Origin: Prostheceraeus crozeri
Lineage: Eukaryota; Platyhelminthes; Polycladida; Euryleptidae
DNA: 64,000 bases
Assembly: GCA_907163375.1 (NCBI GenBank)
Contig: CAJQUW010011605.1
Span: 186,001-250,000, forward strand
Direction: 5' to 3'
A program made the position numbers and the translations under genes. How positions within the stretch are numbered: position 1 is the first letter of the stretch; every line of letters starts with the position of its first letter. The notes beneath the pieces are model-generated. The model ran no database searches. It was given only the letters and a program-made list of their open reading frames with translations, and was not told the origin of the DNA. Shown piece by piece: positions 55,740 to 64,000 of the stretch.

Positions 55740-58580
55740 TTGCATAAAGTCCTTCTCCAAGAATAGGTTCCTCGTTTTTAAGTTTGGTTGTTTTTCGCCC
55801 CGCCAGATGCCATCCATCATTGGCATGTTGGGCTAAGAAAGCCTCTTCTAGTTTCATGTGCTTCTTTTTGTCCTAATAAATTCCAAAAAAAATTTATTTT
55901 CGGTTAGGTTCTGCTATGTTTCCTCAGGCTTGGAGAGACCTTCCATGTCGTACATTCGATATGGTTGGCCTGGCCCCGCCATGTGGTATAGGTTGGAGGT
56001 TAGGGGCCGAAACCTTGCTTCATGCAGCCACATGGTTCCTCCCTGATGACTCCATACATAGCAAACTTAATTTTGGTTTTTTAGGTTTCTTCTTTTCACC
56101 TTTTGTTATTTTTAGTTAGCTTCTCGTCAGGTCCATGACGAACTCTTACTTCAGTTCTTATATGATAAAATAAAATCGTTTAAAAGTATTAATTTATTTC
56201 CCTTACCGTCTTCAGTTGAGTCGACTAGCCTTTATACGTATTTCAGTCCCTCCTATATGCTGGAGTAGGTTACTCTATGTTGTTAGTATTAATTTATATT
56301 CATTCGTTCATGACTTTTAATTACCTAATTATTTACAGGATTCTCCACTAGGGTAGTTGTTTAACTTTGGCATCTTCCGCTTCCTGGATCCTTCGAATTT
56401 TTTTGACCGTGTCGTGTCTTGATTCGATTATACAAACATCATTGCGATGCAGCCTACTCGTAGGCTCGGTCTTCCTATGTACTCGTAGTGCACATATTGC
56501 TAAGCTGGTGAACAAGCTGTTATATTTTAAAATTTGAATATACTCCTTATTGAGTTGTATGTGGCCTATTATGATATTGACTTAATGTGAATTTCACTTT
56601 TGCAGTGATGGATTATCATTCATATTGGAAATACATACAGCATACTACTACTGAAGTCAAAAAGAATAATCAGAAATGTAGTATGACCACCCCTAGCTTT
56701 GTAGAGGGCTTTGTACACGTCCCGGTATACCTTCAACTGACTCGACACATGATGCATCCCGCTTTTTTCTCTTACTTCACCATATCGTGTGTATGTCAAG
56801 CTACTTGCTTATGAGCCTCGACTTGCTTGTAATTGTAATTTTCCGCAGCTTCGAATCATTATCCTTTTTGGGGAACCGCACGATGCTGCAATGCTACTGA
56901 CACATGGTTATTAATTGACCGCTTGCAGAGTTGAATACGCTCCATTGCCTGATCTCAAAACAACAGTCTGACGGGATCCTTGAGATGGATGCCGGTGCAT
57001 ACGTTTCTGCATGCAAAGCTGCTCCTGCTCTGATATGGGCTCATTTGACGGTTGAAGTCTATTTGTATGATGATAATGCTCTCCCAACAGCACTCTTTGA
57101 AGCATCCAAATTAACAGCAATGGTCTGTATGGATTTGAAAAATGTTGCTTCTATCTGGGTACTTTGTTAGATTACCGGCAACTCATTATTTGAGATGTTA
57201 GTGCGCACTGAGACATGTGTAGGAGATTCAATTGACTTGCAGCAGCAATAATAGCTTAAATAACTCGCTTGGGATGATTATAAGTCAAAATTATAGTCGA
57301 TAATGATGTTATAAGAATACAGAGTATTCAAGCTCGTTTTCTTCCACGTTCAGATCAAGGAATATTCAATGGTTTGAGTAGGTTTCAATTCTGACTAAAT
57401 TGAATAAATGAACACTTTAGTCAAGTGCTATAGGTAAGTATTGAACACTATTTTTGGCTATTTAACAAGAAAACTATCGATTAATTACATGTGTAACAGT
57501 GTAAAAGGCCATTGACGCGAGGAGTAACATCGAAGACTGCGTGTCCCACATATTTTTACCAACCCTGTACTTGTCTTAACTACAAATAGGAATTTTAGTG
57601 GTTGAGGTCCTCCAGAGATGTATGGGAGCGTTTCTCCGCCAAGGTTTCAGATATGTCCATAAATCGTTTTGATCGATCGCTGCAAAATTTCACATACCAT
57701 GCATTCATATGCATAGTTAATGAATGCGTTTTCAATTTAAATAAAAATTTCATGGAGATTGAATTAGAGAAGTACTTTATTAAGAATTAGAGATTTTATT
57801 GTGAAGTGTTGCCTATCTCTAGCATGCTTGGAAGGCATACTTTTGTGTTTGCATTTTATATGTGTCTTAGTGCCTTTTTTCAAGTATTTTTTTTAAATTT
57901 GTATTTGCACTTTGAACTGGACTCTGTCCTTCTTTCAAATGCCTGAGGTACATTTCAGTCAATAGTGACTCTATTTTTTTTTGATAGATGCTAATCTTTC
58001 TCTATTATAAATTTAATTTTTGAGGCTGTGCATCTTAAATGTACAGGACCGCGCTTGGTCGGGTTTGAGCGTCCAGGATTAAGCGGTCGAAACGCGATCG
58101 TCCTGACCAAGTTCCTGTTGATGACCTCATTAAAAATAGTCAAATAATTTGTATGCATATTTTGTACAAGTCTATTTCACGTTTTAGCTTGAGGAACTAA
58201 TATTAATTCTCTTACACACTTGGTAGATTTTAGATAGCGTAATCCCGCTGTGTTGTTAGCTAGATCTGGTATTTTGATTGGAAACAGACCTGTCCTCTTA
58301 TCATCTGAATGGGCAGACTGTTAAATAGGATCTTTTCAATATATAAGTGATAAACATAATTTTGAACAGAACGACTTACTCGCCAATTCATTACACATGA
58401 GGAGATGAGAAGCGTTGTTTGTCCTTCTAGTAAGTATTTTTAAAATTTTTAGACATTTTAGGATATAAAAATTTTCTTTTAAATCATACTTTGTACCTAT
58501 TGAAAAGTAACTAGTCATTAGCTTGTTTTTTTAACTTTGTTACCTTGACGCACTTTGCTACGTTGAATTATAAAATCGGT
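55740..58580. other. no gene seen; proximal part may be PLE 3' sequence
   Basis: The first ~400 bp could be the tail of the Penelope-like element; short overlapping frames at 55.86-56.12 kb were not recognised. The rest is AT-rich and featureless. Confidence 0.35.
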
Positions 58581-58584
58581 TACT

Positions 58585-58979
58585 AGTCACTTCGACCCCC
58601 TGACATTTTGACCCCACAAATTAATTATTACCCCATAAATTGATTATCACGGAGTGAATCCACTTCAGATAGGCAGAATAGACCCCTACGAGCCTTACTT
58701 TAACTAATGAATGCAAATTACAGCCGAAATATCCATCAGGAAAAAAACCCACAACACGCAGAATTTGAAATCTTTGATAGATTTTAAAATCGATGAAACA
58801 GACAGATGGAGCTTGTAAGAGCCAGCTTATAGGCAGGAAATTGAACAGAGCATATCAATTTATCTATATCTGTAGCCAACGCACTATATGCAGAAGCGTA
58901 GATTTGATAACTCCATTTCATGGGGTCAATTAAGATGACTTAATTCATGGGGTCGAAATGTCAGGGGGTCGAAGTGACT
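58585..58979. mobile_element. MITE-like element with long inverted ends, 395 bp
   Basis: The left end AGTCACTTCGACCCCCTGAC and the following ~55 bp recur inverted at the right end; about 40 bp match closely and the rest more loosely (ACCCCAT..AATT). The centre is unrelated AT-rich DNA with no frame. A target duplication is not clear. Confidence 0.75.
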
Positions 58980-59066
58980 TGACACCATAAAATCTGTGTG
59001 TTGCCCTGCCTGATCTATGCAGACCCGGTGCGGAAACGCGTTGCGTTCAAATTCACTGTTCAATTG

Positions 59067-59553
59067 TCTATCGAATGGAATGACAATTTAGTTGCATACT
59101 GACTCAAGGATTCTAAAAAGACGAAAACAAAAAAATCTGTCTAGCCTTTGCCATGGGAACTGCGTTTTTTGATTATTTGACATCGCATACTCCATACATA
59201 GAAAGTAATCCTACCTCATATTCTCGGCAGCAAATAAAAATTGTCCATCGAAACGAATGGGAAATTTAGATAGATAATGATTCAAAATCCTCTAAAACAT
59301 GAAATCTGAAAAATTCATCGAGCTATTGCCATGGAAACCTCACTTTTTCATTTCGGCCTATTTGAACTACTCAATTTTCATTTGGTGTTGTGAAGATCGA
59401 ATACCTTTCAGATATGAAAGTTGAGTAGTTTAGGTAGGCCTAAATGAGAGAAATGCGGTTTCCATGGCAACAATTCGATAAATTTTCCAAATTTCATGTT
59501 CTAGACGATTTTAATAATTATTGATCTAATTTTCCTATTCGCTCCTATTCAGT
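59067..59553. repeat. foldback element with ~135-bp arms and an extra arm copy
   Basis: Arm 1 (59,246-~59,385) and arm 2 (~59,422-59,553) are inverted copies sharing AACATGAAAT, TTGCCATGGAAACC, TTTCGGCCTA/TTTAGGCCTA and AACTACTCAA. A third, weaker copy of the arm in direct orientation lies at 59,067-59,180 (TATCGAATGGAA, TTTGCCATGGGAAC). It would form a long hairpin as single strand. Confidence 0.7.
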
Positions 59554-59754
59554 GACAGAAGCATCGCCGCACATGACACCGCAGACCGCATGATGATCGA
59601 TCATGGTGTGTCTATCATGGTATTTATATAGACATCAGATTGACAATCTGTCATACTTTAAGCTATAATATGACAGATGACAGATCCAGAGAGCCACTGA
59701 GCAAAATGAATAATGGATGACATTGTTCAGATTTTTGCAGACTTTAACTTATGG

Positions 59755-60093
59755 TAAGGCCACATGACGAGCTTTTGAGCTGCGCTGTGAAAATGTTTGC
59801 ATGTGCTTCAATCTGAACGGCCACATCAGTAGCTCCAGCTGCGCTGTGGCAGCTTGTCACAGCTAGCTTCGAGCTTTGATAATTCCTCTCTCAATTATCA
59901 CAGCTCAAAGCTAGAGCTATGGGATGATCTATTTTTAGAACTAACGAAGAAACCAACAATTCTGACGAGTGGCGGGCGGTAATCAAGCTGTGCGGCTCAC
60001 TATGTGGCCGCGTAGCTCTCACAGCTCAAAGCTTGATAAAGCTATGCGTTGCTGTTTGCTTTAAAGCGCGGCTCGTCATGTGGCCTAGGCCTT
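59755..60093. mobile_element. MITE-like element, ~340 bp
   Basis: Left end AAGGCCACATGACGAGC, right end reverse-complemented AAGGCCTAGGCCACATGACG: inverted ends with a small insertion in one. The interior repeats CACAGCTCAAAGCT segments in both orientations. No coding frame. Confidence 0.65.
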
Positions 60094-60308
60094 AAAGTGC
60101 TAACAGATTATCTGTTGTGCATAAAAACCACAGTGGACAGTGGACACAACATGATCTTGAGTGGATTAAAAGTGAAAACTGTAGATTTCTCTGATAGAAA
60201 CATTTCGATGCTGGTGGGTTACACCCGTCAGGGCACAAGACACACTGCTATAGTGAAATAAACTTTTTGACTCGGAATCTCGACCCGTGTGGATAGGGTT
60301 CGACTCAC

Positions 60309-60929
60309 CTTTGCTAATCCAATCGATCCCTTTATTTTCGCAGCAATATTTGCTTTATCACTTTGACTTCCAGAATAAGATTTGCAAGATATGATACAGG
60401 TTCCTCCATAGTATATTCCAGTTATTATATGAGTTGCGTTTATTGATTTGAATTTTCTGCATACATCATTACTCAACAAAGAGTTCCCATCTATCAGGTA
60501 TTCAATTTTTTTCTTCACCGTTGCCACATATAGAACCTCAGCAACATTGCTACTGTCATCTGAGTCTTTTAAATAACTTCCAACTCCTGATATGGAAACA
60601 TCTGCAGGACCGAATTTAGCTCCTATTGCTAAATTTCCCGAAACATCCAAAATTGAGTTTGCACTTTGCGCAGTGTCCACTTCATCAAATCGAGTTTGAG
60701 ACTCCTCATAGTCTTGTGAAACAGTTTTCTCGTTTATCAAACTACTTCGGAAAAATCCAGTGCCGATTGTACCTTTCCACTTATTCACGGTATCTCCAAG
60801 TCGTGCAAAAGGAATGTAAGGAATTGTCTCTTTGTTTAGGAAAACTTGAGATTCTGAGTTCGATTGACCAGGCTTCAAACAGATGACCAAACTCATGAAC
60901 ATTGTAAAATATCGTAAGAATTTCTTCAT
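60309..60929 (-). CDS. SNTX/stonustoxin-like family protein, N-terminal exon
   Basis: 207 codons from the ATG at 60,929 to a donor GCAAAG|GTGAGT (exon end 60,309, phase 0). Residues 1-~24 (MKKFLRYFTMFMSLVICL) form a signal peptide, so the protein is likely secreted or enters the ER. The family's opening follows (IPFARLGDTVNKWKGTIGTGFF), then ANSILDVSGNLAIGAKFGPADVS, VAEVLYVATVKKKIEYL and SINATHIITGIYYGGTCI, matching the SNTX N-terminal MACPF-like half (ALGRPFTLGMLYD.., IQATHVVIGILYGA). The upstream in-frame Met at 60,998 is less likely because it would bury the signal peptide. The next exon should enter in phase 0, as the 26.5-27.4-kb exon does. Role unknown; relatives are perforin-like. Confidence 0.65.
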
Positions 60930-60999
60930 CTTTGACTCTAGTTTTTGATCACTTAGTATTTTGCTTCTCACGAGTAAGAAAATCACATGATTTAACAAT

Positions 61000-62655
61000 A
61001 TGGCGTGGCAGTTTGAAGTTTAAGAAATCGAATTGGAAAAGATTATAACAAAAGAAGTGACAAACAAGGCGAAGTGGAAACAGTAGTGCATCCCAACAAA
61101 AGTATTGAATGAAAAGGTGCTTTGATTCATTATCTCTTCCAATTTCTGTTGTTGAAAGAGGGAAATATCTACAAAACGAATCCATGTTCTGTAGTGATCA
61201 CATTTCCCTATTCAATTTCTGCTTGATGAGCAACTGCAAATGTGACTTAAATTCTATCGACGAAAATAATTCACGGAAATTGTGTAGTAGTGATGATGAG
61301 GTTTTTGATAAGCTTTACATGCGGCAGATGAGTGTAGCCTTCTATATAGGCTTACCGTAGACTATAAGAGGCTTGTAGTCGGCGGAAATTTACCTTCAAT
61401 ATGACACGAAGGTCTTCGGTCGAAACACGAAATCTATTTTCCGAGTAATTTAATTAAAACATTCGAATCAATACAAAACAAGGATACTCAGCAGGATATA
61501 AAAGAAATTACAAAGTAAATAGATTTGGATTGAAAAGTTCAGTGATAATTGACAAATGGCTGTGGATCCGTAGCCGATCTAAAAGCAAGCTGTTCTGAAC
61601 TCAGAAAAATCCTCTCATGTGCACAATGTGGCTCAGCTAGACAGGTCATTGATTTCATCTACAAATCTTGATACATCATGGTTTAAGCTTGCAGAAGTTG
61701 AAGGGGTGATGCACAAAGAGAGAACTAAGTCAGCAGGTGGGCCGAACGGTATTTTGTATGTATACAAAACTGTAAAACATTGGCAAAGTCTTATGAAAGA
61801 CAAGCGACATTGCGGGAGTCGGTAGATATAACAAAACTGAAAATGAGGTCATTTTGTCGGCAGCTCTTTCCGTCGACAGATGGATGATACGTAAAGGTTG
61901 TACGTAAATACGTATGGCTAAATCTAGTTTGCCAGGTCTCAACAAGGGCAATAAATAAATCTCGTATGCCAACACATGTATTTCTTCTGTAGGCAGTGAC
62001 TGAGAAATCAGAAGCAATTGTGATGCACATTTCAGCAGTTCAGCAGTTATTGTCGAAATTTACTATAAAAATCATCGAAGATCTATTTATTATTGTTTGT
62101 TGACACTCTAAATGATAAGACAAATCCTTCGCAAAATCATTGAAATCATTCGGAATATGATCAGAGCTTTCAAATGCACTTAATTCGTCTGGAATAGTTG
62201 CTCTCGATTGTGATGAAACTTTTCTTGATTCGATATTTCTGTCTTTCTTTGAACTCGTTTGCCGTTGAAATGATTTTGGACAACAGAAAACGGATGGTGG
62301 ATCTTTCGGTATTCTTTTTCCTTTGACTGATCTCATGTCAGCATCATCTGGTCAATGCAATTCACAAACTCCCATGTTTCTTGACACGCTCTCTTTGTGT
62401 GTGATATTGGGTAATGCGGGCAACCACGATCCTAGCATGGTCTCCAAATTTACTGGAAACCCATAAACACTTCTTTTTCTGCCTTTTCGATTTCTAGACT
62501 CACATCCGGCTCCGCTACATTTTCTCCCCATTATCTTAACTTTCTGTCACACAATTGTCAACTTTTGTATTGCATTAGTATGCATGTATCATAGAAATTG
62601 GCCATACCATAGATAGCATAGAAATTAACAATATCATAGAAAGTCCCATTATCCA
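61000..62655. other. no gene supported
   Basis: Presumed 5' flank of the SNTX-like gene. A 95-100-codon frame at 62,040-62,336 (-) with many Ser and basic residues was not recognised. Confidence 0.35.
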
Positions 62656-62782
62656 CCATTATGTAATAGATAATGCATGGATTTGAGGTCATTATTGCTA
62701 TAATTACCGAGAGCCGAAGGCTCGAGGTTTTATGACAAATAATGACCGAAGAAATCTATGCATTATCTGTTATAATGCATGA
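62656..62782. repeat. foldback hairpin repeat, ~60-bp arms
   Basis: AATAGATAATGCATGGATTT, then GGTCATTATT, then GAGAGCC, meets its inverted partner (GGCTCGAGG, AATAATGACC, AATCTATGCATTATCT) across a GAAG loop. Nearly the whole sequence folds on itself. Small MITE-like repeat. Confidence 0.7.
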
Positions 62783-62977
62783 CTTTTTTCATAGAAGTCT
62801 GCACCAGGTTAATAATTTCCAACCAGGAACTCATTCATCTCTTTTCTTAATTTATTAACAACAATGTAGAGTTAACATTTAAGAACAACATATAAAAGAT
62901 ACAAAAGCAAAAAGACATCCGGACAGTTAAGAAAAAGGGAAGCTTGAAGTTAAGGGAAGATATCGCTTTTAGACAGG

Positions 62978-63921
62978 TCAGAGGTCAAAAATAGTGTTCA
63001 GTGCATGACCTTTTGGGAGGCAACCTAGGAGGCTGTTTGCGTTGCCGATTTGAACGGCGACGCTCAGGGATTGCTGGAGGTAAGTAGCCGCCCTTCTCTC
63101 GCCAGTCGATGCAATGAGCCGCCTGCAAACAGATCTTATAAAGTTTGCAGCACTTTCACCATAGGCCCCCATAGACTCTATGCAAATCGGGGTGAAAATA
63201 AAGCGGTCTCCAATTTCGTCATATTTGTTGAGTTTGCGAGTTTCAGCGATATTCCCTACGGCTCCTGATGTCTTTGAGGCGGCTGCGATGTAGGAATCAG
63301 CAAGTGTGTGGCTACAGGTAAAGTCCCACACAAGGGCCCGGCCTCTTTCCCAATTCAAAAGGGTTATCCCATCGGGCCTCTTGTTGTCACGCCGAAATAT
63401 GCCCATTGGTTCAGTGGAATTCGGCACACCTGCAGAAACTAACGCTCTTGAGATCAGGTTGTTCACTGAAGCATGTCGAAAATAGCGACCAGACGACTTC
63501 TTACATACAAGCGCGTGTTGACCGAAAATGTCTAGCTGATCACCACAAATGCATCGCTGTGCAGAACAAACAGGGGTACCAAGCCGTAAAGCGCATGCAA
63601 TAGTGAACTGATCGTCGTTCATTTGAAGTCCCAAAGATCGTATGGGGTATGCATTCATCCATTGACCAGCTTCTTTGGTCGATACTGATAACAATCTAGC
63701 TTTTCCGTAATCATTTTCAATTGAAATCAACTTTCCAAGGCAAATTTCACTCATGGGATGATCCCAACTCTTTTGACTGGATTGAACTTTTGGCAATTCC
63801 CTTGTACAAGAAAAGTGCTTCCATAAAGAGATAGCTTTGTCTACGTTCACATCAGAAACTTGAACACAAGTTTTGTTGAGTATGCTACTCACGACATCGA
63901 AAGAACCAAAAGAAAGCTGAG
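62978..63921 (-). mobile_element. R2-type LINE C-terminal part: zinc knuckle and restriction-like endonuclease
   Basis: One open frame of about 310 codons running leftward. From residue ~114 it has CICGDQLDIFGQHALVC, a C-x-C-x9-H-x4-C knuckle, then YFRHASVNNLI, AGVPNSTEP and KRPDGITLLNWERGRALVWDFTC, where RPDG and the VWDF Asp give the PD-(D/E)XK nuclease pair, followed by FTPICIESMGAYGESAANFI. This arrangement ends R2/NeSL/HERO-type proteins, whose nuclease nicks a target site. The RT that should precede it is not in the window. The frame continues upstream of its GTG at 63,892 into PQLSFGSFDVV and is lost near 63,921 at an AT-rich junction. Distinct from the R2-type copy at 23.4 kb. TTCCAACCAGGAA flanks the segment at 62,817 and 63,965. 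Confidence 0.7.
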
Positions 63922-64000
63922 GCCAAATAATAATTATTAATAATTATTAATATTAATATAACTATTCCAACCAGGAATAGTTATTTACGCAACTAGTGCA
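63922..64000. other. AT-rich junction and hairpin
   Basis: AATAATTATTAATAATTATT-like simple sequence followed by an inverted repeat ATAACTATTCC-(5)-GGAATAGTTAT. Confidence 0.5.

Noticed and set aside
60626-60886. 86-codon plus-strand frame
   Set aside because: Antisense to the SNTX-like N-terminal exon.
61109-61360. 83-codon plus-strand frame
   Set aside because: No resemblance to a known family and no splice context; likely chance.

Overview
The window reads as eukaryotic, intron-bearing, AT-rich DNA from a marine invertebrate animal. The evidence is exon-like open frames with GT-AG borders, CR1-type and R2-type LINEs, a Penelope-like reverse transcriptase, hAT-type and foldback elements and a Polinton. 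The exact taxon cannot be read from the sequence. Most of the 64 kb is intergenic or intronic repeat; there is no operon and no prokaryotic signal.

Host genes: the only host-like coding pieces I recognise are three exons of the SNTX (stonustoxin-like, perforin-related) protein family, at 11.2-11.8 kb (+), 26.5-27.4 kb (-) and 60.3-60.9 kb (-). The last carries a signal peptide and the family's N-terminal part; the other two correspond to the following exon. Exon borders are phase 0 wherever visible, so the two minus-strand exons could belong to one gene whose ~33 kb intron holds the mobile DNA described below, or to separate paralogues.

Mobile DNA, left to right: a decayed CR1-like LINE (0.4-2.9 kb); a 70-bp tandem repeat (5.8-6.1 kb); an 868-bp hAT-like element with 8-bp target duplications (12.4-13.2 kb); a LINE 3' fragment (14.1-14.75 kb, -); a truncated LINE (15.7-17.9 kb) directly followed by a near-complete CR1-like LINE with ORF1 and ORF2 (17.95-21.57 kb); an R2-type (restriction-like endonuclease) LINE fragment (23.4-24.85 kb); a possible 24-kb hAT-bounded segment (28.64-52.80 kb); a Penelope-like RT (54.4-55.7 kb); four foldback/MITE-like elements (58.6-60.1 and 62.7 kb); and the C-terminal part of a second R2-type LINE (63.0-63.9 kb, -).

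The centrepiece is a 17,579-bp Polinton/Maverick-class fossil at 32,258-49,836. It has 6-bp target duplications (AACAAG), termini beginning AGT, and ~1.16-kb terminal inverted repeats. It carries a protein-primed DNA polymerase B region with N-terminal zinc fingers. Its other genes are unusual: a TATA-binding-protein-like frame, two gene families present in two and three copies, a RING-like frame and a coiled-coil frame. I recognise no integrase, packaging ATPase, protease or capsid gene. Genes on the left mostly run rightward and those on the right run leftward, meeting near 43 kb. Upstream of the left genes are TATA boxes, short leader exons and introns containing a recurring TTGCTATCAA motif, plus a ~120-bp block present twice whose differences keep two stems paired, which suggests a structured RNA.
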